A DNA stretch of 64,000 bases, taken from the NCBI RefSeq assembly GCF_002105155.1, contig NW_019028994.1:248001-312000 (forward strand). Reading direction: 5' to 3'. Positions within the stretch are counted from its first letter, which is position 1; each line of letters opens with the position of its first letter. The stretch is from Lobosporangium transversale (taxonomy: Eukaryota; Mortierellomycota; Mortierellomycetes; Mortierellales; Mortierellaceae). A program made the translations under genes and the position numbers. Under the pieces are notes generated by a model. The model did no database searches, was not told where the DNA came from, and worked only from the letters and a program-made list of their open reading frames with translations. Shown piece after piece: positions 1 through 13,390 of this stretch.

Positions 1-38
1 GCACCACGTTGAGTATCGGCCGTTGCTGCGTCAGCCAT
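1..38 (-). CDS. possible 5' end of a gene leaving the window on the left
   Basis: On the minus strand an ATG at 38 in a good context (GAAAATGGC) opens a frame that stays open for 12 codons to the window edge, starting M-A-D-A-A-T-A-D. It is preceded by an A/T-rich leader. This is only a start-codon context plus a short open frame, so no product can be named. An Ala-rich start of this kind is seen in some ribosomal proteins, but I do not assign it. It would be transcribed away from GFA1's terminator side. Confidence 0.3.
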   Translation of the reverse strand, partial: MADAATADTQRG

Positions 39-678
39 TTTCTAAAAAGTCAGTTAGAAGGCGATGAAAGATGATGTTAGAGTCGACTGCTAGCCTGTTT
101 CTGATTATAGTAAAGTTGTCCAATCCTGCTCATCTGGTGCCAGAGTAGCCTCTTGATGAGGCAGTTGTCGACTAGGTCTATAGTAGTCTATGTATGACTA
201 AAATGGAGATGTTTTCTCAATGATTGATAGCGTTGGATGTCTTAACACTGCAATTGATGGCTGGATGGGTGTGTATGTTTGCATAGGATACATCCGTTTT
301 TGAAAGTAGAGCAGTCCAGAACCAGCAAGTGTTGCACTTCCACATACAAATTTCTGTTTGTTAATCGAAAGAGGGAGATCTTCTGGTACAAAGCATACAA
401 TAATTATAACACTAAACATTGGATATGTAGTCACATGATTCAACTAAATTTCCCAGAGTTTATTCGAATGGGATTGTCAAGCACTCGAATTAATTATGAA
501 GAAAAAACTAGATATACAAAAGACGGAGAAAATAATGCTAGGAGGATTTAACTTGGTTTAGGAAAGTAGAAGGAAAATATGGAAGGATAGGAAGGTAGGT
601 GGATATATTGCAGGTATTTGCTCTTCTACCCACGATCCATATTCAATCCTTTTTGCTCCTTTGAGTATCAACCCTAAT
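39..678. other. intergenic region, 3' side of GFA1
   Basis: About 640 bp between the possible gene start at the left edge and the stop codon of GFA1. It should hold the upstream region of the left-edge gene and the 3' UTR of GFA1. Short open frames here have no recognisable content. Confidence 0.6.
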
Positions 679-3532
<2,854 letters not shown>

Positions 3533-6270
3533 ATTGTTCTCTAGAAATTTGGAGGGTTATTGAGAGAATGAAGAAATGGAATAGAATGAAATGAGGTTTT
3601 GAGAGATGGTGATTGTCTGAAGATAGGAGTTATTAGCGAGGGCAAGAGTTGGTAGAAAGGGAAAAGAACAGATGAGCAAATGGAATGAGGCCGCCTTTTA
3701 TGCATTTTTTTTTGCACACGGAGCACTCTCTATTATAATCTCAACTATATTCAGTTACAAGTCCCAATTTGTATTTCATTCTTCACTCAAACCTTGTCCC
3801 TGCCTACTTTATTGTTTGTAGTTGGCATGAATCTTGCCTCACGTTTCATTATCGGGTCGTTTTTCCAACAACACTCGCCGTACTCTCTTTGCATAGAGCG
3901 TATTCCTGTATATTAAATATTGCTTTCAGCCTACGCTCTCTACCCAACGTTGTTGCTTCATCATTCACTGCCTACTCCTACTCTACAGCCATTTTATCGC
4001 TGTTGACCTTACGCACATGTAATGACCAGCAAAGCAAGTTTTCTCTACTTGTTTCATTATCCTATCCTTATTGGACGCCATTATTGAAATTGACTAATTT
4101 CCTCCAATATACATTTTCAAACAATGTATGTCAGGTTTAATATTGTGTATACTTCTCGGTAGATCTGGTCTTATACATCACAAACCCGCTACGAATGATT
4201 ATGATAGACTATTGGTGTATCTCCCATGCAAGTAAAGGTGAGAAACGATAAACACTGCCAGGCAAAAAGGCGCATGTACCCAGCCCAAATTTTTCCTCAG
4301 AAACAGAACACACACAATTGAACTTCCTCCATTGTTCCTAAAATCCAAAAATAAATAAACTTTACGCAACCCGTAAAAACTGCCCACGGACAACGCAAAA
4401 AATGATGTGCTCATTTTTTCATGTTCATGTGTAAACTATTTGAAGATATTGTGTATATTTATTATTGATCAGACAATCCTCTAAAATTAAAAAGTTCAAC
4501 AAGTGTCTTGAGAAGGGTGTATGCAGCACAATACACAGCGTTCATTTAACCTTGCACAGATTCATGTGTAAGTTTCCACCACTGCACTAAGTGCCGATCT
4601 GTGGGCCATTCTGTGTTGCTTCAGGTACAGGCATACTTTTGCTGTCATTGAGAAGTGATCGTACGTGCGAGTCGATTCGTGATGCTTGCTTACTGCATTT
4701 AGGATTTATAAAAATAGCAATCCTTTATTTTCTTGTTATTCTTTGTTTCTGCTCTTCTTATCTTTTTTTTTTTATGGCACCGCACCTCTTATCGTTCACG
4801 CCAACTAGATTTTATGTGTCCTATTTTCTGCCTTGCTCACCGTGATTTTCTTTGTTCCTCTTCTCATCTCATTTCCTCTTTCTGCTATCTATCCTAATGT
4901 CCTATCACTTCATTTCATTACTCTTAGTTATTCCAACAATTAAACCCCGAAAGCAACTGAAAGAATTATTCTTGGTTGCATATATATCTCGTCTTTCCTT
5001 TATCCTTCGGCGTACATCAGCCTCTGAGCATGTCGCTTGTCTAATCTGTCTTTGACATGAGAGTAAGAATGTAAAAAACACGTTTGTCGATAAGCATCAT
5101 TCTAGTTAAATTAAAGCTCATGACGCGATAGGCGTGGTTTGTAATGTAAAGCACAAGCAGTGCCACCACGCCACGATCTAGTCGCATTTCGAACGAATTA
5201 TCACACGACCTACACAGATATTTTTGGACGCTAAGAATAATAAATGTCTATTTTTAATCATTTATGGTCTTATGGATAAAGGCGCGCGTATGGGGCGTGC
5301 TCTGGACTGGTACTCCACGGTCAGCATTAAGAAATATATTCAGACATACAAATGAAAAACAAAAGATCCTATTATTGTTCTTATTAACAAATACTCAATG
5401 ACCTTGAAAGCGCATCATCAGCCAATATTTAGAATACTAAATGTCATGTCAGAGTTAGTGAAGACAAAAAGTATTTAAAGGATTAAAAGTGCTGAACTGT
5501 ACTTGTGTCTTTACACTTTAACTGTACGCACGTGTCCGATAACGAAACTATGAGTTCAGCTATCATTGACAGCTTTTATTAATATGTGAGTGCGATGCGT
5601 GTTCACGATACGGTGGGGATGTAAGCAAGGAACGGAAATTAAGACAACCCAAGGCTACCTCCCACCTAATGAATGGTGCGATAAATGCCCGCGATGATCC
5701 AACAAAGTATGGCACCAGATAGAATCGGAATCTGGCTCTAGGACAACACTTTTCTTAATAAAAATCATGAGTGCTATTCATTCAGAATGTGCAAATATCC
5801 TTGGCATTAGCAACCAACCAAAAATGCCCATAGTGACGAAAACATCGATAGACCAAAGAGACAGATGATCGATTTTTTGTAAGATGTGAAATGGCTGAGC
5901 CACAATCGGAGAACTCATTTAAAGCAAGGATGTTGGAAACTGTGAAAATAAAGGCAAAGATGATGATCTGAGTAATGCCTTTTGACGTGGATGCATGGCA
6001 GTGCTCTAGTTGCATCATTCCATACTGTCTGTAATGTCCACTTTTTACATAAACTGACAAATGTGCTGATTTAGAAACACGCCTAGCGCGCAGCTAAGCT
6101 TGTCTAGTCACTTTTGTTTTACATCCTTTTTCCGCCATCAACCCAACCCCTTACGACCCATTACAATAGTCATCTACACCCCTGCACCGAGCTACTAGGG
6201 CATCTGCTCTAATCTCATTACTGATTTCGACATTTTCCATCTTGAGCTCAGTACTTTTCATCGACTGGTC
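3533..6270. promoter_or_regulatory. divergent intergenic region GFA1 / GH47 mannosidase
   Basis: About 2.7 kb between two divergently transcribed genes. It must carry both promoters and 5' UTRs. It is AT-rich, with short T runs and no frame that looks like a conserved protein. A single CACGTG lies near 5529. I see no RNA gene or repeat with clear boundaries. Confidence 0.6.
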
Positions 6271-8860
6271 ATGGAATCGACATCGTCTTCGGGTAGATCG
6301 CCAAACTATGTGGTCGATATCGAAAAAGGTCTTCCTTTGTCACTCAATGACCCATACGGTTCTTCTCAGGGTTCACCTGAGCACCACTCATCTCCAAAGG
6401 CTGTTGGTTCCTCATCATCTGCAGCCTTTGCTGTCGCACCTCTTGCTAGTCTGAAGAGGCTGTTTGAACGCAACCCCTCTGCTGTGGTCAGTGGGCGCTA
6501 TACAATCAATTTTCGCCAGCTCCTTATCCTCTTGTGTATTCTCATAAGTTTGACTCTGCTGTGGTTCTTCAGCGATTCAGGTGCTGCTGAAGTCGGTCTC
6601 GACAAAGCTCGACAGCGACTCAACCCCCCTGATAGAACAGCTCTAGAAGATCAGGTCGAGAAGGAGCAACACATCCCTCAGCAACCTGTGCATGTCGACC
6701 CTTACAATGAAAGATATGATCGCGTTCGTGGAAAAGGAACAAGGACCAGTTTGAAGAAGATTCAATTCGCGTTTGGGCCTGAATCGCAGCAGGATCGCGT
6801 AGAGCGCGAGGGACGCTTGAAGGCAGTAAGAGATGGGTTCGAACATGCGTGGTCCGGCTATAAAAAGCATGCATGGGGTCACGATGAAGTTCGCCCAGTA
6901 TCAGGAGGGTACAGGAATCAGTTCAATGGCTGGGGGGCCACAATGATTGACAGTTTAGATACGCTTGTGATCATGGGCTTCAATAAGGAGTTTGATGAGG
7001 CGTTGGAATGGGTTAAAACCTCATTCAACATGAGGAAAGACACCACTGCTCAGCTTCAATTCTTCGAAACCATCATTCGCTACCTTGGAGGATTGTTGAG
7101 TGCCTATGATCTCACAGGCGAGAAGGTGCTGTTGGACAAGGCAGAGGAACTTGGTAATTACATGTTGAACGCATTCCAAGGCAGGATTATGCCTGATGGT
7201 AGGGTTGCAGTCGCAGAATCTGCCAACCGCAATTCGCCTAACAGCTTTGTGCTGGCTGAGGTTGGCACAATTCAGCTCGAGTTCTCCCGCTTGTCCATGC
7301 TTACCAAGAACCCCATTTATGATCAAAAGGTAATAGAGCGCAAGGGCTCATGAAAATTACTACCTACACCCATCAAAAAGATATCATTGTGTCGAGACTA
7401 ATGTCACAACCCGCCCTGGTTTTTATAATATCCATAGGCCCAGAAAATCTTTGAGGCTTTAGGATCAGCCACCTCTGACTTACCAGGCTTGCTCCCTTCC
7501 TATGTGCAAGATGGAATGGGCCGACACTACAGCAATTACCGAGCGACCGTCGGTGGTATGGTTGACAGCTATTATGAGGTAAAGATTGCCACATGCGGCA
7601 TCTACCGAAAATTTTTTATCAATGGCCATTTTCCTAACTATATTGGCTTGGATGCGCAATGGTTTATAGTACCTCCTAAAGGAATGGATCTTGTTGGATG
7701 GCAAGCCCACTCAATACAAGGAAACATGTAAGCTTTTTTATTTTTATTTTTATTTTTAAATCGGTAAATAACTGTCTAAGTTAAACTCCATGCTCCTATT
7801 GAAATATCTAATAGTTGAAAAGTCGGTTAACTCTATGCATAAGTATATGGTGATGACACCCGACAATGGATCGAAAGAATATGCTATTCTCGGTGCTGTC
7901 AGTTCGGGCACAAAGGACGTTGATGCCGACATGGAGCACTTGGTAAAGAGTTTTGGTGTTGATACAAAGCTTGCTTGAAGTATATAACATCTCTTTATGT
8001 GTTTATTCTGTATCTAATCAATATTAACCAATTTTATTGCTGTTTGACACAGGCTTGCTTTATAGCTGGATCGCTCGCGATGAGTTCCAAGTACTATGAT
8101 CGACCAGATGACATGATCCTGGCGAAGCAGGTTGCAGAGGGTTGCTATCTCGGATATCATCATTCTGTGACAGGTATCGGCCCCGAGGCAATGAAGTTTC
8201 ATAAGGGTAGAGAAAGCAAGACCTTTGTGGCAAATCCCCAAACATTCTATGCTCGTGAGATCAGCCGCAGTGAGTATATTCTTAGACCTGGTAAGCTAAT
8301 TTGTATTTGTTTAGCAATGGGTAATGTGTATTTTTCAGGCCTCGCAATTAGAATTTACATAAAACCCCTATTTATTTACTTGTAGAAACTTTGGAGAGTC
8401 TTTGGATCTTGTACCGTCTCACGGGTGAGAAGAAGTATCAGGATCAAGCTTGGGAGATCTTCCAGGTACGGCTTACTGAATCTTGATTTTCCTTTTGACA
8501 GCCATCACGAAACTTATTAACCTTGTACATATCATCTAATGGTCTCATATTAGTCATTGGAAAAGAGTTGCCGCACAAACATTGCTTATTCTGGTCTCAA
8601 GGATGTCAACCGACCAGGTTCACACGATGACAAGATGGAAAGGTAAGAAAGAACCTGCGATCTTTTTTTGTTGTTGCTGTTGTTGTCGTGTGAATACTTG
8701 TCTTAAACTCCTCTCACTTGTTTCTCAAAATACAATTATCGATAGTTTCTTCTTGGCCGAAACTATGAAGTACCTTTACTTGATGTTTTCTACACCGGAC
8801 GTCATTTCACTTGATAACTTTGTACTTAACACAGAAGCTCATCCTTTTCGCAGGACTTAA
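6271..8860 (+). CDS. class I alpha-1,2-mannosidase (GH47), ER/Golgi type II membrane protein
   Basis: Trims alpha-1,2-linked mannose from N-glycans in the ER/Golgi lumen. Eight exons: 6271-7329, 7438-7578, 7670-7727, 7815-7942, 8053-8290, 8386-8465, 8554-8642, 8746-8860; 635 aa. A cytosolic Ser-rich N-terminus of about 80 residues precedes one membrane segment (residues about 82-100), then the catalytic domain. GH47 landmarks: [31 protein letters not shown]-like loop, [17 protein letters not shown] (catalytic acidic residue), YILRPE and the closing FVLNTEAHP, whose Thr coordinates the active-site calcium in the family. Each junction preserves frame. The 3' end converges on the U2A' gene 200 bp away. 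Homologous to yeast Mns1; whether this copy is ER or Golgi cannot be read from sequence. Confidence 0.95.
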
Positions 8861-9060
8861 GGATATCTCTCTTCTTTTTTATGTCACCTCAGTATTGAAA
8901 TTATTCTTTATCTTTTGTAGCTCTGTATCTCTCTTGCAATGCTTCAGTCAATGATCAATAAATGCAGGATTCTGTTTCCATTAATTGATCCTTCTCTTTG
9001 CAGAATTGCCAGTCTTTGATTTATTGCTGTTGACGTACATTAATATGCAAAAAAAGGCTC
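8861..9060. terminator. shared 3' region of two convergent genes
   Basis: Only 200 bp separate the stop codons of the GH47 mannosidase (plus) and the U2A' gene (minus), so their 3' UTRs probably overlap. An AATAAA lies near 8957 in plus orientation (context CAATAAATG) and may serve the mannosidase transcript. Confidence 0.5.
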
Positions 9061-10335
9061 TTAGGCCATCTCGACGTCCTGCTGCACTTGTGAGTCTTTT
9101 TCCTCTTCTTCCTCCTCTTCTTCTTCACCATCATCGGCGGATAATTTTTGCTTCTTCGATTTCTTGCTGCTGCTAGTCGAGTCCTGATCTTTCAGATAAC
9201 TTGGAAGCTTACCCTCCTTCAATGCCCTCTCTAGTTTTGTAATTTCCTCCAATGTCGTTGCTTTTGCAAGAGCAGCCTTAATCTTATCCTGATCCTCTTT
9301 ACTTAATGTTAACGTTGGGACGTTTGATTTTAATGGTAGGGGGATGCCTTCGCCAGGCTCGAAGGTTGATGATTTCGTCGCCGCAATTGACTCTGCTAGT
9401 GCGGTTGGACCAGCTTTGCCCTCAAATAATTTTTTCGCCTCGTCTCTTTCCTAATAATGGCAATAATAATAAAAATAATGCATTTTACATATCGATCAGT
9501 CTTGTTGACCAAGCTTCAAGAATAAATACCCCTTTTGATTTGGGATAATACTTTACCTTTTTCTTTACTTTCTCAAAGTCAAGCACTCTGATACTTGGTA
9601 TCTTCCAAATGACCCATTCACGATAATACTTTTTCTTTACCACAGGATTGTCAAGAAGAGAAAGAACCTCAAGTGATTTACATCCTGCAAGTCCGTCTAG
9701 ATCTGAGAGTTCAGTAATAGCGTTATTCGTGAGGACTACTATGGTAAGATTGGGTAAGTATTGACTCAAATTGGAGTCAATCTTGCTGATTCTGTTGTTG
9801 CTAAGCAAAAGACATTTTAGACGCGGAAGCGATGGAAAATTGCTAAGTTGTCGAATGTCGTTATCTGTCAAATCCAGCGAATCGTTCAAGTCCTTATTTA
9901 TTGAACATAAAGTTGTTAATAGAAACATTCAGACCTCAACAACGTGACTCGACCATAAAAGATACCCTTGTATTTAAACTTTGTCTGAACAAATATCTAC
10001 CTTTGTCACTCCAAGGTTCTCAATAGCAGGGATTTTGTGGCCTGGAGAGGGATGAAAAGAAAGCCAGTGAATGGTTAATGTTATGGAAAAATATTGTATT
10101 TTTTTTTCTGATAATGAGGATCCATGAGGTCATGTAGGAGTAATATTGTAAAGCTCCCCCAATAGCTTTATTAGCATTTTTCCTATTGGCACTCTCACAT
10201 ATTGTTTCTTCGACCAGCAGCATATATTGAGATCATGTGAATACACAAGTACATACTTCGCAAATCGAGCTCTCTGTCCTGAAGAGGATTCAAATAACAT
10301 GGTGCACGCGTGATGAGCTCCGGTGTCAACTTCAT
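9061..10335 (-). CDS. LEA1: U2 small nuclear ribonucleoprotein A' (LRR protein)
   Basis: Component of the U2 snRNP, which with U2B'' binds stem-loop IV of U2 snRNA in the nucleus. Four exons on minus: 10335-10257, 10041-10001, 9892-9557, 9450-9061; 281 aa. The start MKLTPELITRAP followed by ILNPL-like YLNPLQDRELDLR matches the U2A' N-terminus. Leucine-rich repeats follow (LDLTDNDIRQL, LLLSNNRISKI, VVLTNNAITELSDL), then the LRR cap around DNPVVKKKYYREWVIWKIPS and LDFEKVKKK. The C-terminus is acidic and Lys-rich (a run of Glu near the end). Family members are about 240-260 aa, so this has a slightly longer tail. Introns at 10256-10042 and 10000-9893 interrupt the N-terminus. Confidence 0.95.
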
Positions 10336-10521
10336 CTTGATTGCTTTAACGTCCTTATGTCAAAAGGTGGGCTTAAAAACCAAAGGGTAGAAGGTTGAAG
10401 CGATCTGATCCTGAATGCTGATGCTAGCCTATAAAACCACTGTTAACCATACAGCACGTGATAGAAGATCACGTGCCGTAATATCTGTACTTAGAGATTT
10501 ATAATCCATCGTATCATCAGA
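10336..10521. promoter_or_regulatory. short divergent promoter U2A' / tRNA-Leu
   Basis: 186 bp between the U2A' start codon and the tRNA. It contains a perfect inverted repeat of two CACGTG boxes (10454-10476), described separately. Confidence 0.6.
10454..10476. promoter_or_regulatory. palindromic pair of CACGTG E-boxes
   Basis: The sequence reads GCACGTGAT, a 5-bp spacer AGAAG, then ATCACGTGC. The 9-bp arms are perfect inverted copies and each contains the bHLH core CACGTG (bound by Cbf1/Pho4-type factors in other fungi). It lies about 120 bp upstream of the U2A' ATG and 45 bp upstream of the tRNA-Leu gene. Binding is inferred. Confidence 0.55.
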
Positions 10522-10604
10522 GGTGGGATGGCCGAGTTGGTCTAAGGCGCCGCACTCAAGTTGCGGTCTCGAGAGAGGCGTGGGTTCAAATCCCACTTCC
10601 ACCA
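10522..10604 (+). tRNA. tRNA-Leu (anticodon CAA), intronless
   Basis: Folds as a class II tRNA. Acceptor stem GGTGGGA pairs with TTCCACC (one G-T pair), discriminator A. The D arm is GCC..GGC. The anticodon stem CCGCA/TGCGG encloses loop CTCAAGT with anticodon CAA at positions 34-36, reading UUG. A long variable arm follows and the T arm is GTGGG-TTCAAAT-CCCAC. Internal promoters are visible: A box around 10529-10540 (TGGCCGAGTTGG) and B box 10583-10593 (GGTTCAAATCC). There is no intron after position 37. CCA is not fully encoded, as usual in eukaryotes. Confidence 0.96.
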
Positions 10605-10608
10605 AGTA

Positions 10609-10612
10609 TTTT
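10609..10612 (+). terminator. RNA polymerase III terminator of tRNA-Leu
   Basis: TTTT four bases after the tRNA 3' end, the minimal Pol III stop. Confidence 0.7.
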
Positions 10613-10662
10613 GCGCTTGCTTTTGCATGCAGTCTTAGATACCATTACCAGAAGGATTAATC

Positions 10663-10687
10663 TATTTGGCAGCCCAGTTGCCAAATA
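10663..10687. repeat. 25-bp near-palindrome carrying the TATTTGGCAGCCCA motif
   Basis: TATTTGGCA, 7-bp middle GCCCAGT, then TGCCAAATA: perfect 9-bp inverted arms. The first 14 bases are identical to the terminal repeat of the element at 11142-11251, so this may be a solo end or the left end of a longer (about 590 bp) element ending at 11251. Related TTGGCAGCC and TTATTTGGCC stretches follow at about 10703-10731. Confidence 0.6.
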
Positions 10688-11141
10688 ACATTCATTATTT
10701 ACTTGGCAGCCTACCCAGCGTTATTTGGCCTCTAACTTATTTTTTTTTTCATTCCTAGGAACCGTATATGTATATAACGCTCATACTTCAAATTAATAAA
10801 GCTCCCGTCTTCTACGTCATAGTTATGTGTAGTGACATTGTCTTGTCTCATTTAGAAAACTAATGACTTTTTTTTTCAAGTAGGTCGCTCATACAGTTTT
10901 GGAGGTGCCATTTGGAGATCAATGCCTATGAGAGGTTTTCGCTCGGAGCAAACGCGTCTCACCTGCTACCTAGACGTCTTCAATAAATCATTCCCTAACC
11001 GTGTACATTGAAGGCTGTTTTGTGAAGATGTCATCGCCGCTACCCTTAGTACCTCCGGCGGCATTAGCTGTGCAAGGCAATGTATCCACAGAACGCTGCT
11101 TGTTTTACCAAAAAAAAAAAAAAAAAAAAAAAAAAGTAATG

Positions 11142-11251
11142 TATTTGGCAGCCCAGCTGCCACCCAAGAGTGCGAAGTTAAGTAGCAGCCCCCAGAAGTA
11201 GGCTGCCAAATAGAGGCAAAAATTACTATATTTGGTATGGGCTGCCAAATA
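11142..11251. mobile_element. 110-bp MITE-like element with perfect 14-bp inverted ends
   Basis: Begins TATTTGGCAGCCCA and ends TGGGCTGCCAAATA, exact reverse complements. An internal GGCTGCCAAATA at 11201-11212 repeats the right end. Both ends start/finish with TA, which would fit a TA target duplication, but the TA may belong to the terminal repeat itself. No coding capacity. Immediately preceded by a ~25-nt poly-A run. Confidence 0.55.
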
Positions 11252-11270
11252 TCACTTTCCTTTCCAGAAA

Positions 11271-11727
11271 GCCTTTCAAGTAAAAATCCACCTTTAATTG
11301 GCGGGCTTTCTCTCAATAAAAATGTCAATAGGGAGAAGGCATTAGGATCACGTAAATACATTGATGTGTCTCTAAGTCACGATCAAAAAGGTATATTGAC
11401 CTACAACAGTGAGTCTTTTTTTTGTTGGATGTCAACAAGTTCAACAGGAACTCCTGTGCTTCTCATCAACATAGGATTATCCTCAGTGAAGGTCTCAATA
11501 GACGGCACATTGTAAGCCGTTGTTCTTCCTTCGAACACTAGGTACTTACTATATGCTGCCATATCCAACGTACAAAAGAGAGCGCCAGATATAACAGTCT
11601 GTTCAGTGTTAATCGAAACTGCACCAAAAAATTGCGACAGGTTGACTTTAAGTACGGATGGTTCCAGTTAGAGTGAGCGACAAATGGAGCTTGCTTCGAT
11701 TTAAAATAATTCTTAAAAGAATCTACG
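11271..11727 (+). repeat. left arm of long inverted repeat
   Basis: Aligns over its whole length, in reverse orientation, with 12931-13390. Anchors include GCCTTTCAAGTAAAA at the outer end, GTTGGATGTCAACAA, AATTATCC/GATTATCC stretches, TTCTTCCTTCGA and TCGATTTAAAATAATT at the inner end. Read in one frame both arms give similar peptides around LDVNKFNR and RIILS, but this copy has several stops, so it looks like decayed coding sequence of unknown identity. Confidence 0.75.
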
Positions 11728-12054
11728 GAGTTTCAATTGTATTATACGTATGCTTTAAAATAAGCTTTATCTGTAATTCTTATTACATCGTTCCAAGGAA
11801 TAAATAAATTGTCCAAAGGTAAGTTAAAAGCTCGCTGAAAAGGGTCGAGAAATTTATCCAAACATTTGCAAATTATGTCCAGGTGGCCATGTGGAATAAG
11901 CCATGGAGTTTTGTGGGACATGGTGTTGGATATTTGTGATAGTTGGTTCGGTTTCCACTTTTGGAAAAATAGATAACTTTTAGGATAATTATGTTAGCTT
12001 AAATCCAGAGACCCTTTCAAGACCGAATGGTATCGCTGTGGAGGTGGAAGCGTA

Positions 12055-12335
12055 TGCTATTTTTTTTAAAAGTTGCCCAATAGACAACAAAAAAAATGCA
12101 ATATGGCGTTCGATGGTACAATACACAAAAGATGAGAATTTTGCCGTCGAATGCTAATCTGGCTTAAGGATCGGCGTGAGATCCAAACAAAATAGCATTC
12201 GATCCAAAAAAAATAGCATTCGATAATCATTCGATGGCACAGTTCTCATTTTTTTGCGTATTGTGCCATCGAATGCCGTATTGCATTTTTTTTGGTCACA
12301 TCTTTTTCTACTGGGCAACTTTAAATAAAATAGCA
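12055..12335. mobile_element. foldback (MITE-like) element with ~85-bp imperfect inverted ends
   Basis: Left end TGCTATTTTTTTTAAAAG and right end (reverse complement) TGCTATTTTATTTAAAG continue as matching arms: GTTGCCCA(A/G)TAGA, AAAAAAAATGCAATA(T/C)GGC, TTCGATGG(T/C)ACAATAC(A/G)C, ATGAGAA. The centre repeats TAGCATTCGAT. No coding capacity. It sits within the spacer of the long inverted repeat. I could not find a convincing target-site duplication. Confidence 0.75.
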
Positions 12336-12930
12336 AAGCCAAAACAGGACTGACTACAAATGGTAATTTGCACGGACCCAGAGTGTTATTTTATGAACAT
12401 GTCGATATCCTTAATGCTATAGGTAAAGTCATTCATTTCAAACCCAATTGGGCTTGCACCGTCCGGAACCGCTAGCAGGCGCCGAAGCACAACTTATCCA
12501 GGCGGTCTTTACGCTTTCTAACGAATCTAGTAGTTGTAGCTGTGTGATGAGTGCAACAAGGCATAGTATGTGATAATCTAGACAACCATTTCAAAATTAG
12601 CTTTGCAAACCTTGATAAAGTAATGGAACGCACTATAGACATGCTCAAAGCTCATTAAGTCTTCAGAAAATATGTATTTTTCAATTTTGAAGAGACTCTG
12701 CTAGGCCGCGAAAATAGCAATTATCGGATATTCTAAACTCATTCTCTCAAGAAGCACTGCATAAAGTGTTGAAAAATGGGGTCCATATCATAGCAATAGT
12801 CTAGGCGAGTGATCCCTGCTTTGGTTAATTTCTGCTTCTCAATAACCCATACGGTCATCAATAATAGGATGGTTTTACTTTTTCTACACTTGTAATAGTT
12901 CATACAGGTATTACTCTACGGATCCTAAAT

Positions 12931-13390
12931 AGATTCTTTTAAAAAATTATTTTAAATCGAAGATAAGAAGCCCCACTTCTTGCTCACTTTAACAAGGGCT
13001 ATTCATGCTTAGTCTATATTAACACTGGGTGGACTTTTATATCTAGAGCCCTCTTTTGTACTTTGAATACAGCAGTGTGTAATAAGCACCTGGTGCTCGA
13101 AGGAAGAAACAACAGTTTACAGTGCACCGTCCATTGACATCTTTACTAAGGATAATTCTGAGTTGATGAAAAGCACAAGAGCTCCTATTGAATTTGTTGA
13201 CATCCAACGAAAAGAGGTTCACCCACTGTAAGTCAATATAGCTCTTCGGTCGTGACATCCAGCTACGATCCAGTAGCAGTAATGGTTAGAAGCACATCGA
13301 CGTATTTATACGATCACAATGCTTCCTGTTTATTGGCAGTTTTTATTTTGAGAAGGCCCTACCAAATAAAGCAGATTTTACTTGAAAGGC
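12931..13390 (-). repeat. right arm of long inverted repeat
   Basis: Reverse complement of the 11271-11727 arm with scattered substitutions and short indels (I estimate about three quarters identity by eye). The minus frame 13258-13043 is open for 71 codons, starting M-S-R-P-K-S-Y-I-D-L and containing LFSLDVNKFNRSSC; substitutions relative to the left arm keep this frame in part. Not a recognised domain. Confidence 0.75.

Noticed and set aside
3769-5055. Open frames of 67-123 codons in the GFA1/GH47 intergenic region
   Set aside because: Leu/Ser/Phe-rich, no conserved motif, no leader or splice context; typical of AT-rich noncoding DNA.
5782-6060. 92-codon minus frame upstream of the mannosidase
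   Set aside because: Overlaps the mannosidase promoter region and shows no recognisable domain.
10966-11361. 131-codon minus frame in the repeat island
   Set aside because: Includes a run of Phe made by the poly-A tract at 11110-11135 and crosses the repeat ends; not a credible protein.
12055-12335. TA or other target-site duplication at the foldback element
   Set aside because: Left flank ends GCGTA and right flank begins AAGCC; no matching pair could be supported.
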